Shown here in pieces: positions 17,775-26,428 of a stretch of 64,000 bases of DNA. The stretch spans positions 4,302,001-4,366,000 of the forward strand of contig NZ_CP029553.1 of NCBI RefSeq assembly GCF_003173755.1, written 5' to 3'. Source of the stretch: Methylobacterium terrae. Lineage in GTDB: Bacteria; Pseudomonadota; Alphaproteobacteria; Rhizobiales; Beijerinckiaceae. The notes below the pieces were generated by a model. That model was given only the letters and a program-made list of their open reading frames with translations, did no database searches and was not told the origin of the DNA. The position numbers and the translations under genes were made by a program. How positions within the stretch are numbered: the first letter of the stretch is position 1; every line of letters begins with the position of its first letter.

Positions 17775-18104
17775 CCGGTCCTCGGGTGCCGGTTCGGCCT
17801 CGCGCTCCGGCCCGGGCGGAGGAGCAGGCCCGGGCCGGGGCGCGGGCGCGCTGGGCCCTGACCGTCGCGGTCGCGGATCGCCGCGGGACCGCGATCCGCG
17901 CCCATGCGGGGCCGGGCTTCGTGCGGGTCCGGTGAGGGGGGGATCGCGCCCTTGCGGCCCCGCCACCGATCGTTAACCATTCGGTGCACAGAGTCGCTGC
18001 GGCTGGGTTGACACGCCGCAGCGATATTTCGGGCGGATGGCTTCGTTTCGCCGTGTTGCGGGGATAAGCTTCGCCATGGCGCATCAGCCGAAGGGGGGAT
18101 GATC
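17775..18104. other. Intergenic region with possible promoter elements
   Basis: About 330 bases without a convincing gene; one short GTG-started plus-strand frame ending at 17935 has composition but no recognisable features. TTGACA at 18008-18013 could be a -35 element for the following small gene. TTAACCAT at 17973-17980 matches the CtrA half-site known in Rhizobiales. Confidence 0.3.
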
Positions 18105-18338
18105 ATGCTCGGGACTGTGACGGCTTTCCTGGCGATCCTGATGGTGCTCGCCCTGCGCAACGTGGCCAAGGCGGCCCTGATGCCGGTCTACGCCGTGCGC
18201 GACATCCATCGTGGCCGCTACGTCCGCGGGCTGGTGCTGCTCTCCTGCTCGGCGCTGGCCGCGTGGTCGATCTGGGCCATGACCCATACCGGCCGGACCA
18301 AGCCCGCCCCGGTGGCGGCGGTGATGTATACCGGCTGA
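18105..18338 (+). CDS. Small membrane protein (77 aa)
   Basis: About 77 aa with two hydrophobic stretches: residues 1-20 (TAFLAILMVLAL) and about 43-60 (LVLLSCSALAAWSIWAM), separated by a basic loop (RDIHRGRY). It probably spans the inner membrane once or twice. AAGGGGGG six bases before ATG 18105 decides this start over an ATG six bases upstream that abuts the ribosome binding site. Family not recognised. It stands alone, with a possible CtrA half-site upstream. Confidence 0.6.
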   Translation: MLGTVTAFLAILMVLALRNVAKAALMPVYAVRDIHRGRYVRGLVLLSCSALAAWSIWAMTHTGRTKPAPVAAVMYTG

Positions 18339-18608
18339 CCGCAGGACCGCTCCGCTCCTTCCTGCCACGCACCGTCCTTCGCTGCGGCATCGACGCGGGC
18401 GCTTCGCGCTGGCGTTCGGCGGCTTTCGGCCCCATATCCCCGCTCGCGTCGCGCGCCCGCCCCTTCGCGAGGCAGGCCCCCGACCAGGCGCCCGAAGGAC
18501 CGCCCTCACTCGATCGATCCTCCCCCTCGCGGCGCGGGCCGCACGCAGCGCGGCGTCATGGCCGCGCTTTCAGGCCGCGTGCTCCGCCGCCAAGAAGAGT
18601 CAACGACC

Positions 18609-18842
18609 ATGCTGCGTTCGAAGCAGAAGCCGAAGGTGCAGGATACGGGCTTCGTCCTGTTCGACGTCTACTACGAGGACGGCTCGCGCCGCTCCAACCG
18701 CCGGGTGCCCCGGACCGCCACGCTCGAGCACGACGTCGACGCCGCCGTCCGCCAGGTGATCGAGGAGCAGGACCGCGACATCGCCGAGAAGTCCGGCCGG
18801 CCGCCGCTCGCCATCACCAAGATCGTGCGCTCCGCCGACTGA
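18609..18842 (+). CDS. Small basic/acidic hypothetical protein (77 aa)
   Basis: 77 aa, soluble, no signal peptide. It contains a strand-rich start (GFVLFDVYYEDGSRRS) and a helix (VDAAVRQVIEEQDRDIAEK) ending in ITKIVRSAD. Codon use matches neighbouring genes and AAGAAGAG precedes the ATG. I do not recognise a named family. Beta-strand then helix layouts of this size occur in small regulators, but nothing more can be claimed. Confidence 0.55.
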   Translation: MLRSKQKPKVQDTGFVLFDVYYEDGSRRSNRRVPRTATLEHDVDAAVRQVIEEQDRDIAEKSGRPPLAITKIVRSAD

Positions 18843-18890
18843 GGGCCGCGCGAACGGTGCCGGCCCCGGGCCGGCACCCAGCCCGAAGCC

Positions 18891-19109
18891 CTACCGTGGC
18901 GCGCCGACCTTCGCGGCGAACGGTCTCGACAGATCGCGGTGGAGCCGCGTCAGGCCCGCATCGTCCCGGGCGCACAGGTCGTGGCGCGTCATCGCATCGA
19001 GGGCGCGCTACGTCCGGTCCCGGGTGGGAGACGAGCCGGCCCGGGCCGCGCCGCCGGGCCACAGCATGCTCAGCACGGCCGCCAAACAGATCCCGATCCG
19101 CCCGCGCAT
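18891..19109 (-). pseudogene. Small secreted-protein ORF broken by an in-frame TAG
   Basis: A 73-codon frame begins ATG at 19109 with a typical Sec signal peptide (MRGRIGICLAAVLSML..., AARA cleavage). It is interrupted by TAG at 19008-19010 and then continues in the same frame for 38 codons with protein-like composition (ALDAMTRHDLCARDDAG...) to a second TAG at 18891. A genuine gene inactivated by a point mutation is the simplest reading; a chance continuation cannot be excluded. Confidence 0.4.
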
Positions 19110-19186
19110 GACGCCTCTCCGTGCCCCATGCCCGCAGCGTCGCGCGGCGGCGTGAAGGCTTATCCGAACGGTGGGCCGTTGCCCGC

Positions 19187-19936
19187 TCACGCCGGCAGCA
19201 CCGCGTAGATATCCCCGGAATTCGCCGCCTGCGGCAGGTCCGCGAGATGCGCCGCCATCGCGTCCCGGTCGACGAGGCGCCCGAGGCTCAAGGTCTGGCT
19301 CTCGCCGAGCGCGACGTCGAATCCGTAGGGCCCGAGCGCCGCCAGCCGGTCGAGGCAGCGGAGCGCCACGTCCCGGGCGATGGTGGTGAACTCGAACGAC
19401 AAGGCCGGCAGCGGAACGGAGAGCCCCGCCAGCACCCGATCCTCGAACCCCTCGACGTCGATCTTCGCGAAGGCCGGGCTCCCGTGCTCGGCCACCAGCC
19501 GGTCGAGGGTCGTGGCCGGCACGGTGATCGTCCGGTCCCAGACCTGCCCCTCCCAGCCCGGCGCGCCCGAAGCCTCGGCGACGAATTGTTCGGAGACAGA
19601 GGACACGGTCGGGTTCGCCGAGTTGAGGTGGAGGACGACCTCGCCCGCCTCATCGCCGACGGCCGCCGCGACCAGGATCACGCGCGGGTCGCGGCCGTGG
19701 AGCAGGCGCAGGGCCCGCATCGGCCCGGGCTGCGGCTCGAGCGCCACGACCCGGGCGCCGAGGCGCCGGAAGGCCGCGACGCGATCCCCGACATGGGCGC
19801 CGACATCGAAGACGAGATCGCCCGGCCGCACGAAGCGGGCATAGAGCGCGTCCATCGCGGCACGGGGCGCGCCCGCGCCGCGATAGATCCGCAGCGAGCG
19901 GCCGATCGCGGCGGCGGTTCCTGTCGGACGGGTCAT
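19187..19936 (-). CDS. FkbM-family SAM-dependent methyltransferase
   Basis: 249 aa class I methyltransferase. SAM-binding motif I is VFDVGAHVGDRVAAF, motif II the ALEPQP acidic strand, and the FkbM signature appears as AKIDVEGFEDRVLAGL. Family members O-methylate sugars, polyketides or lipids. It is convergent to nothing and has no glycan cluster around it; the dehydratase gene lies 31 bases upstream on the same strand, and the two may share a transcript without obvious common function. Confidence 0.85.
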   Translation of the reverse strand: MTRPTGTAAAIGRSLRIYRGAGAPRAAMDALYARFVRPGDLVFDVGAHVGDRVAAFRRLGARVVALEPQPGPMRALRLLHGRDPRVILVAAAVGDEAGEVVLHLNSANPTVSSVSEQFVAEASGAPGWEGQVWDRTITVPATTLDRLVAEHGSPAFAKIDVEGFEDRVLAGLSVPLPALSFEFTTIARDVALRCLDRLAALGPYGFDVALGESQTLSLGRLVDRDAMAAHLADLPQAANSGDIYAVLPA

Positions 19937-19967
19937 CGGCGGCTCCGGGCTCTCGCCCGGAGCCCTA

Positions 19968-21764
19968 TCAGTAGATCGCCGGCTCGGGCACCGGGGCGCC
20001 GTACTCGGTGCGCAGGAAGTCGAAGTCGCAGCCCTCGTCCGCCTGCTGGATGTGGCGGGAGAACATCACGCCGTAGCCGCGCTCGTAGCGCGGGGCCGGC
20101 GGGGTCCAGGCGGCACGACGGCGCTCCAGCTCCTCGTCCGACACCTCCATGCGGATCGAGCGCGCCTCGACGTCGATGCTGACGATGTCGCCGGTGCGCA
20201 GGAGCGCCAGCGGCCCGCCGATGAAGGCTTCCGGCGCGACGTGGAGCACGCAGGCGCCGTAGCTGGTGCCGCTCATCCGCGCGTCCGACAGGCGCAGCAT
20301 GTCGCGGTGGCCTTGCCTGAGGAGCTTCTTCGGCATCGGCAGCATGCCCCATTCGGGCATGCCCGGCCCGCCCTGCGGCCCGGCATTGCGCAAGACGAGC
20401 ACGTGGTCGGCGGTGACGTCGAGATCCTCGTCGTCGATCGCGCTTTTGAGCGACGCGTAATCGTCGAAGACCAGCGCCGGGCCGGAATGCTTGAGGAAGC
20501 GCTGGTCCATCGCCGCCGGCTTGATGACGCAGCCGCTCGGCGCGAGGTTCCCTTTGAGCACCGCGAGCGAGCCCTGGCCGTAGACCGGGTTCGACAGCGG
20601 CCGGATCACGTCGGCGTTGTGGACCTTCGCGCCGTCGATCGCCTCGCCGAGCGTCCGGCCGCTCACCGTCAGGCAGTCGAGGTGCAGGTGCTCGCGGATC
20701 TCGTTCATCAGCGCGCGGATGCCGCCGGCGTAGAAGAAATCCTCCATCAGGTAGGTGTTGCCGCTCGGTCTCACGTTGCCGATCACCGGGACGACCCGGC
20801 TGTAGCGCTCGAAATCGTCGAGGCCGATGGCGTGGCCGGCCCGGCGCGCCATGGCGATCAGGTGGATGATCGCGTTGGTGGAGCAGCCCATCGCCATCGC
20901 GACCGCGATGGCGTTCTCGTAGGCCTCCCGGGTCTGGATGCGTTGCGGGGTCAGGTCCTCCCACACCATGTCGACGATGCGTCGGCCGGATTCCGAGGAC
21001 AGCCGGATATGGCCGGCATCGGCCGCGGGAATCGACGAGCCGCCGGGCAGCACCATGCCGACGGCCTCCGCGATCGCCGTCATGGTCGAGGCGGTGCCCA
21101 TGGTCATGCAGGTGCCGTAGGAGCGGGCGATGCCGCCCTCGATCCCGAGCCAGTCCTGGTCGGTGATCTTGCCGGCGCGCAGCTCGTCCCAGTACTTCCA
21201 GCTGTCGGAGCCGGAGCCCAGCACCTTGCCCTGCCAGTTTCCGCGCAGCATCGGGCCCGCCGGGATGTAGATCGCCGGCAGGTTCATGCTGGTGGCGCCG
21301 AGCAGGAGGCCCGGGGTGGACTTGTCGCAGCCGCCCATCAGCACCGCGCCGTCGACCGGGTGGGAGCGCAGGAGCTCCTCGGTCTCCATCGCCAGCATGT
21401 TGCGGTAGAGCATGGTGGTCGGCTTGACGAAGCTCTCCGAGACCGAGATCGCCGGCAGCTCCACGGGGAAGCCCCCCGCCATGAGGATCCCGCGCTTCAC
21501 GTCGTCGACGCGGTGCTTGAAATGGGCGTGGCAGGGCTGGAGGTCGGACCAGGTGTTGAGGATCGCGATGACCGGCTTGCCGGTCCATTCCTCGGGGGCG
21601 TAGCCCATCTGCATCGCCCGCGAGCGGTGCCCGAAGGAGCGCAGGTCCGCCGGCCCGAACCAGCGCGCCGAGCGCAGGGAGGCGGGATCGCGGCGCAGAA
21701 CTTGCGGGCCGTCCGGGATGGCGCCGGGTTCGAGGTCTGGCGGGGGGAGCGGATCGCGGGCCAT
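19968..21764 (-). CDS. IlvD/Edd-family dehydratase (sugar-acid dehydratase type)
   Basis: 598 aa Fe-S dehydratase of the dihydroxyacid/phosphogluconate dehydratase family. The cluster cysteines are in VLMGGCDKSTPG and RSYGTCMTMGT, and the C-terminal SDARMSGTSYG motif is intact. Length and sequence style fit aldonate dehydratases such as L-arabonate or D-xylonate dehydratase rather than IlvD. ATG 21764 is preceded by AGGAG. It is downstream of a TauT-type ABC importer on the same strand but separated from it by about 356 bases of repeats, so co-regulation is uncertain. Confidence 0.85.
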   Translation of the reverse strand: MARDPLPPPDLEPGAIPDGPQVLRRDPASLRSARWFGPADLRSFGHRSRAMQMGYAPEEWTGKPVIAILNTWSDLQPCHAHFKHRVDDVKRGILMAGGFPVELPAISVSESFVKPTTMLYRNMLAMETEELLRSHPVDGAVLMGGCDKSTPGLLLGATSMNLPAIYIPAGPMLRGNWQGKVLGSGSDSWKYWDELRAGKITDQDWLGIEGGIARSYGTCMTMGTASTMTAIAEAVGMVLPGGSSIPAADAGHIRLSSESGRRIVDMVWEDLTPQRIQTREAYENAIAVAMAMGCSTNAIIHLIAMARRAGHAIGLDDFERYSRVVPVIGNVRPSGNTYLMEDFFYAGGIRALMNEIREHLHLDCLTVSGRTLGEAIDGAKVHNADVIRPLSNPVYGQGSLAVLKGNLAPSGCVIKPAAMDQRFLKHSGPALVFDDYASLKSAIDDEDLDVTADHVLVLRNAGPQGGPGMPEWGMLPMPKKLLRQGHRDMLRLSDARMSGTSYGACVLHVAPEAFIGGPLALLRTGDIVSIDVEARSIRMEVSDEELERRRAAWTPPAPRYERGYGVMFSRHIQQADEGCDFDFLRTEYGAPVPEPAIY

Positions 21765-21840
21765 GGTTCGAGGCTCCTGTTGGTCTCGTTCGTTCGATGA
21801 ATCGCGACGCCCGTCCCCTCCCCCTCTGCGTAGAGTCATC

Positions 21841-22092
21841 CGGGGAAAAGAAGAAGCACCGGTTTCCCCTCTCCCCGCGGGCGGGGAGAGGGCTGCGTCT
21901 CCGTTCAGGAGACGCAGCAAGCGGAGGCGAAGCCGGAGCGAGGGTGAGGGGGTCTCGACGAGTGAGGCTCTTCCGGAAACACCCCCTCACCCTCGCCCTG
22001 CGGGCTCCCTTCACCCCCGACAAGGGGGGTGAACGCCTCTCCCCGCCCGCGGGGAGAGGGAAAAGCCAGCGCCACAACCTTCCCCGGACAGT
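21841..22092. repeat. Two opposed copies of the dispersed intergenic repeat
   Basis: The left copy (about 21841-21955) is the reverse complement of the repeat at 19-138; the right copy (about 21980-22092) is in the direct orientation, ending again in TTCCCCGGACAGT. Both carry the CCTCTCCCCGCCCGCGGGGA-type hairpin. Together they fill the gap between the permease stop and the dehydratase start, and no gene is seen there. Confidence 0.75.
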
Positions 22093-22120
22093 TCTGCTTC
22101 TGCTGGGGCCGGCGTGCTCG

Positions 22121-22984
22121 TCAGTGCTGCAGGCCCCATTTCTGCACCGTCCGCCGCTCCAGGGTGCGGAAGATCAGGTTCTCGACCACGAGGCCGATGA
22201 TGATCACGGTCAGCAGGCCGGCGAAGACCGCCGGGATGTCGAGGAGGTTGCGGTTCTCGAAGATGAACCAGCCGAGGCCGCCCGCCCCCGACGACACGCC
22301 GAAGACGAGTTCGGCCGCGATCAAGGTGCGCCAGGCGAAGGCCCAGCCGATCTTGAGTCCGGTGAGGATCGACGGGAAGGCCGCCGGGATCAGGATCTTG
22401 GTGACGTAAGGGAGCCCCTTGAGCCCGTAGTTGCGCCCGACCATCCTGAGCGTGTTCGAGACGCCGCGAAAGCCCGAATGGGTGTTGAGCGCCACCGCCC
22501 ACAAGACCGAGTGGACCAGCACGAAGACCAGGCTGCCGTTGCCGAGGCCGAACCAGATCAGCGCCAGCGGCAGGAGCGCGATGGCCGGCAGGGGATTGAA
22601 CATCGCCGTCATCGTCTCGAGGAAGTCGGTGCCGATGCGGGTCGAGATCGCCAGCATGGTCAGCGTCGCGGCGAGCAGGATGCCCGCGACGTAGCCCATC
22701 AGCAGCACCTTGATCGACGACAGGGCCCGGCTCGGGATCGTGCCGTCGATCGTCTGCTCGTAGAGCGTGGTCACGGTGTCGGTGAAGGTCGGGAACAGGA
22801 GCGGGTTGTCGAGGAAGCGGGCGTAGAGCTCCCAGACCAGCGCCAGCACGACGATGATCACGGTCTTGCGGACGAAGCCGCTGTTCCACAGGATCTCGGC
22901 GGTGCCGAGCTGGCGCTCGACGGCGCCGTCGGCGGCGGGCGCCGCCTCGCTCATGATGATGCGGGCCGGCATCGTGGTGCTCAT
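22121..22984 (-). CDS. NitT/TauT-type ABC transporter permease
   Basis: 287 aa, six membrane segments, BPD_transp_1 fold of the SsuC/TauC/NrtB branch. The coupling-loop sequence (LRMVGRNYGLKG with downstream AAFPSILTGLKIG) is typical. It is the third gene of a binding protein-ATPase-permease operon, 39 bases after the ATPase. Imports small anionic or aromatic solutes; substrate unknown. Confidence 0.88.
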   Translation of the reverse strand: MSTTMPARIIMSEAAPAADGAVERQLGTAEILWNSGFVRKTVIIVVLALVWELYARFLDNPLLFPTFTDTVTTLYEQTIDGTIPSRALSSIKVLLMGYVAGILLAATLTMLAISTRIGTDFLETMTAMFNPLPAIALLPLALIWFGLGNGSLVFVLVHSVLWAVALNTHSGFRGVSNTLRMVGRNYGLKGLPYVTKILIPAAFPSILTGLKIGWAFAWRTLIAAELVFGVSSGAGGLGWFIFENRNLLDIPAVFAGLLTVIIIGLVVENLIFRTLERRTVQKWGLQH

Positions 22985-23023
22985 GGAGTGCCTCCTCGAC
23001 GATCGATCAGTGGTGGTCGGGCA

Positions 23024-23788
23024 TCAGTGGTGCTCGGGCTCGTGCGCGAACAGCAGGTCGTGGATCTGCTGCTCGAGCTGGCCGGCGCTGCCGTCCTGCG
23101 CCGACACCTTGTCGACGTCGCGCACCTCGGCCTTGACCCGGCCCGGATGGGGCGAGAGCAGGAGGATGCGGTTGCCGATCTTGATCGCCTCGGCGATCGA
23201 GTGGGTGACGAAGAGGACCGTGAACTTGGTCTCCTCCCAGAGCTGCAGGAGCTCGTCCTGGCAGGTGCGCCGGGTGAGCGCGTCGAGCGCCGCGAAGGGC
23301 TCGTCCATCAGGAGGATGTCGGGCTCCATCGCCATGCCGCGGGCGATCGCCACGCGCTGCTTCATGCCGCCCGAGAGGGTGTGGGGGTAGCTGTCGATGG
23401 CGCGCGTCAGGCCGACCTTCTCGATATAGGCCCGCGCCCGCTCCTCCGCCTCGCGGCGGGACATCTTCCGCGCGTTGAGGAGCGGGAAGGTGACGTTCTC
23501 CAGGACCGTCTTCCAGGGCAGGAGCTGGTCGAATTCCTGAAACACCATCATCCGGTCGGCGCCGGGCTCCTTGACCACCCGGTCCTTGATGCGGATCTCG
23601 CCCTCGCTCGGGTGCATGTAGCCGCCCACCGCCTTGAGCAGGGTGGACTTGCCGCAGCCGGACGGCCCGAGCAGCACGAAGCGGTCGGAGGTGTCGACCT
23701 GGAAGCTGACGCGCTCGGTCGCGGTGACGAGCACGTTCGGGGTCTTGTAGCGCAGGGTGACGCCGCGGACGTCGAGGAGCGCGGTCAT
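23024..23788 (-). CDS. NitT/TauT-type ABC transporter ATPase
   Basis: 254 aa single ABC ATPase domain: Walker A GPSGCGKST near residue 38, Q-loop VFQEFDQLLPW, signature LSGGMKQRV, Walker B ILLMDEPFAALD and switch His in FVTHSI. This is the usual form of SsuB/TauB proteins. It has a His/Glu-rich C-terminal end (HEPEHH). Coded between the substrate-binding protein and the permease in one operon. Confidence 0.92.
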   Translation of the reverse strand: MTALLDVRGVTLRYKTPNVLVTATERVSFQVDTSDRFVLLGPSGCGKSTLLKAVGGYMHPSEGEIRIKDRVVKEPGADRMMVFQEFDQLLPWKTVLENVTFPLLNARKMSRREAEERARAYIEKVGLTRAIDSYPHTLSGGMKQRVAIARGMAMEPDILLMDEPFAALDALTRRTCQDELLQLWEETKFTVLFVTHSIAEAIKIGNRILLLSPHPGRVKAEVRDVDKVSAQDGSAGQLEQQIHDLLFAHEPEHH

Positions 23789-23817
23789 GGGGTCGTGTCC
23801 TCTCGAGCCGGAAGGGA

Positions 23818-24843
23818 TCAGCTGCCGCTCAGGTCGTGGGCGATCGGCAGGTAGTAGTCGGTCCAGGCCTTCGGCTTGTTGCGCAGGGTGCCGATGCGGC
23901 CGAGATGCTCGGCAAAGCGCATCGTGCCCTGGGGCTGGAGGTTGAACTCCATCATGCCGGGCTCACCCAGATAGCTCAGCAGGTCCTCGACGCCGGTCTT
24001 GTCCCCGGTCACCTCGCGGTAGATCTCGACCGCCCGGCGGGTGTCCTGGCGGATGAAGGCCTGCGCCTCCTCGGAGGCCGCCCGCACCGCCTGGACGATC
24101 TTCGGGTTGGCGTCGGCGAACTTCGTGGTGGTGAAGAACTGGCCTTGCGTGAGCGGCCCGCCGATGATGTCGGGCGAACGGGCGACGATGTGGGCGCCCG
24201 GCACGTTGCGCAGCTCGACGTACTGGAACGGGGGCGCCGCGAAGTGGGTCTTGATCTCGTGGGTGGCGTTGGCGAGCGCGATCGCCGCGTCGGGATGGCC
24301 GAGCTGCACCGTGTTGGCGTCGAGCCGGCCGGACTGGTCGGGCCCCCAGATCTCGCCCGCCGCCATCTGCAGCAGGATCGCCTGCGTCGAGACCTTCACG
24401 GTCGGCACCGCGACCTTGTCGCCGGGCGCGATGTCCTTGATCGTCCGGATCTTCGAGTCGCGGCTGACGAGCAGCAGCGGCAGCGCCGAGGTGGCGACGA
24501 TGCCCTTCACCCCGCCCCGCGTGCGGTCCCAGAGCAGGAGCAGGTTGCCGACCCCGGTATTGACGATGTCGACCCCGCCGGCGAGCAGCGCGTCGGTCTG
24601 GCTGCCGCCGCCGGTGAAGGTGATCCACTTCGTCTTGACGCCCGGGACGCCCAGGCGCTCGGCGTGCTTCTCGATCAGTCCCTGCTTCTCGATGACGTGG
24701 GTCGGCAGGTAGATGATGCCGGGCTGGCGCGTGATCGCGATCTCGCTCTTCTGCTGCGCCAGGCCGGGCGCGACGCCGGACAGGAGCAGGCCTGCGGCGA
24801 GGAGGCCCGCCGCGAAGGCGCGGCGCGCGGGCGAGTGGATCAT
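23818..24843 (-). CDS. NitT/TauT-type ABC transporter substrate-binding protein
   Basis: 341 aa periplasmic protein with a 29-residue Sec signal peptide (double-Arg start, core AAGLLAAGLLLSGV, GLAQ cleavage). The mature part begins with the family pattern IAITRQPGIIYLPTHVIEKQ split by the first strand, and matches the NMT1/SsuA-like fold. It heads the operon and is divergent from a GntR regulator, with a palindromic site between them. Substrate not deducible; sulfonates, pyrimidines and aromatic acids are typical of the family. Confidence 0.87.
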   Translation of the reverse strand: MIHSPARRAFAAGLLAAGLLLSGVAPGLAQQKSEIAITRQPGIIYLPTHVIEKQGLIEKHAERLGVPGVKTKWITFTGGGSQTDALLAGGVDIVNTGVGNLLLLWDRTRGGVKGIVATSALPLLLVSRDSKIRTIKDIAPGDKVAVPTVKVSTQAILLQMAAGEIWGPDQSGRLDANTVQLGHPDAAIALANATHEIKTHFAAPPFQYVELRNVPGAHIVARSPDIIGGPLTQGQFFTTTKFADANPKIVQAVRAASEEAQAFIRQDTRRAVEIYREVTGDKTGVEDLLSYLGEPGMMEFNLQPQGTMRFAEHLGRIGTLRNKPKAWTDYYLPIAHDLSGS

Positions 24844-24923
24844 GAGCGTTCTCCCGATGCCGCCCGTCGAGCGACTGCGCGTGCCGGCCGATCGTTGGTT
24901 TCCGGCCTGACACCGGCACTAAA

Positions 24924-24941
24924 ATGGTAATGCATTAGTAT
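24924..24941. promoter_or_regulatory. Probable GntR operator
   Basis: TAATGCATTA is a perfect 10-bp palindrome at 24928-24937, extended to an 18-bp imperfect dyad, ATGGTAATGCATTAGTAT. It is AT-rich in a GC-rich region and lies between the ABC importer and the divergent GntR gene. Confidence 0.5.
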
Positions 24942-25020
24942 GTCAACCGCGATCGGGCCGTGCTAGGCTTCACCCGAGGGCCGCCCCGGCGGCCCCGCGT
25001 CGCCGACCCCGAGTTCCCCC

Positions 25021-25716
25021 ATGAACGCCGTCTTCGCCGGTGCGCAGCGTCTCCGCGACCGCTCGCGCCACGCCGCCCCGCAGGTCTTCGACCTCATCCG
25101 GGAGAAGATCGTCTCGCTCGACCTCGCGCCCGGCACGGTGCTGTCGCGCCCGGAATTGCAGGCGAGCTTCGGCCTCAGCGCCACCCCGATCCGCGACGCG
25201 CTGCTGCGGCTCCAGGAAGAGGGCCTGGTCGACATCTTCCCGCAATCCTCGACGGTGGTGAGCCGCATCGACCTCGCGGCCGCCCGCCAGGCGCAGTTCC
25301 TGCGCCGCGCCGTCGAGCAGGAGGTGGTGCGCACCCTGGCCCTCGCCCCCGACCGGGCGCTGATCGCCCGCCTCCGGGCCTCCGTGACCGAGCAGGGCCT
25401 CTTCGCCGACGAGGGCGACTTCGCGCGGCTCTCGGCCAGCGACGAGGCCTTCCACCGGGCGTTATGCGAGGCGGCCTCCGTGCCCGACCTCTGGGACCTG
25501 ATCCGCCGCCGCAGCGGCCATATCGACCGCCTGCGCCGGCTGCACCTGCCGGTGGAGGGCAAGGCGCAGCAGATCGTGGCCGACCACCGGCGGATCGTGG
25601 CGGCGCTCACTGACGGCGCGCCTGAGGCGGCGCAGGAGGCTCTTCGCGATCACCTGTCGAAGTCGATCGCGCTCGGGGACGAGATCCGGGCGCGGTGGCC
25701 GGCGTATTTCGCGTGA
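25021..25716 (+). CDS. GntR-family regulator (FCD subfamily)
   Basis: 231 aa. N-terminal winged HTH (about residues 18-80, with FDLIREKIVSLDLAPG and the FGLSATPIRDAL recognition part) and a helical FCD domain whose metal-site residues appear in AFHRALCEA and the late DHRRIV and DHLSKS. It is divergent from the TauT-type ABC operon, with a palindrome in the gap, and most likely governs uptake of that importer's substrate. Confidence 0.9.
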   Translation: MNAVFAGAQRLRDRSRHAAPQVFDLIREKIVSLDLAPGTVLSRPELQASFGLSATPIRDALLRLQEEGLVDIFPQSSTVVSRIDLAAARQAQFLRRAVEQEVVRTLALAPDRALIARLRASVTEQGLFADEGDFARLSASDEAFHRALCEAASVPDLWDLIRRRSGHIDRLRRLHLPVEGKAQQIVADHRRIVAALTDGAPEAAQEALRDHLSKSIALGDEIRARWPAYFA

Positions 25717-25725
25717 GGCGCGCGC

Positions 25726-26118
25726 TCAGAAGAACGTCGCGGGACTGACGCCGAAGCGCTCCGACAGGCGGGCGATCTGGTTCCTGTTCAGATCGCGCTT
25801 GCCGCTCAGGATTTCCGAGACGACGCCCTGGCTGCCGATCTCCCGCAGGTCGCCCTGTTTGAGCCCGTGCTGCTCCATCAGCAGGCGCAGCACCTCGGGC
25901 GGCGGCGCGTCGGGCGGGGGGGACGTGGTCTCCTCGTAAGCGGCGATGAACTCGCCGAGGAGGCCCAGGAGCGGCGCCAAGGCATGTCCTTCGTCACCCG
26001 CACCGGCGTCGATGAGGCCGTTCATCGCGGCGACCGCCGCCTCGTATTGTGCGTCATCGGCGATCGGATGCAGCGGGACTCGCCAGCCAATGACCTCGAC
26101 AGGGTCGTTCACCATCAT
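25726..26118 (-). CDS. HigA-like antitoxin / XRE-family HTH protein, no toxin partner
   Basis: 130 aa. The N-terminal half (IADDAQYEAAVAAMNGLID) and the acidic middle (LGEFIAAYEETTSPP) match the COG5499/HigA antitoxin layout; a Cro/C1-type HTH fills the last 55 residues (MEQHGLKQGDLREIG, VVSEILSGKRDLN). In this family a HigB/RelE toxin normally lies just upstream, but here the upstream 420 bases hold a hairpin repeat and no toxin reading frame. Start ATG 26118 follows TGAGG; ATG 26115 is equally possible. It may be a remnant of a toxin-antitoxin pair or a stand-alone regulator. Confidence 0.75.
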   Translation of the reverse strand: MMVNDPVEVIGWRVPLHPIADDAQYEAAVAAMNGLIDAGAGDEGHALAPLLGLLGEFIAAYEETTSPPPDAPPPEVLRLLMEQHGLKQGDLREIGSQGVVSEILSGKRDLNRNQIARLSERFGVSPATFF

Positions 26119-26303
26119 GCGCCTCAGTCTCTGCAACCCGCCTTTTTCATAACTTGAGGGAAGCGTCAGCGACATAGCTGGAACATGCGGCGTCTCGGGA
26201 ATGCCAAACCCAGCCCGACCACCCCCCGAGTTGTTCCGTGGCTGCGACAGCGGAGCCCGAAATGAGGGTCTATTTGACTGATCGACGTACTCCATCCCAT
26301 CCA

Positions 26304-26428
26304 CAACCTCATCCTGAGGTGCGAACGAAGTGAGCCTCGAAGGAGGGCTCCAGTGGTCTCGGAGAGTTCTGGAGACCTCCTTCGAGGTCACTCGATCTCC
26401 GATCGACCAACACCTCAGGATGAGGTTG
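26304..26428. repeat. Hairpin-forming intergenic repeat
   Basis: Perfect 18-bp terminal arms CAACCTCATCCTGAGGTG (26304-26321) and CACCTCAGGATGAGGTTG (26411-26428), with further internal pairing (CTCGAAGGAGG against CCTCCTTCGAGG). The whole unit can fold into one long hairpin. Similar CCTCATCCTGAGG elements are widespread in Rhizobiales (recollection, not searched). The 26119-26541 gap holds nothing else. Confidence 0.8.

Noticed and set aside
17786..17935. Short GTG-started frame after the GhrA-like gene
   Set aside because: No ribosome binding site, domain or conservation cue; Ala/Arg-rich composition is as expected by chance here.
14670..17966. Very long open frame antisense to the ABC ATPase and reductase genes
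   Set aside because: It mirrors the codon pattern of the real genes in GC-rich DNA and shows no domain; its translation is Arg/Gly/Asp-rich without structure.
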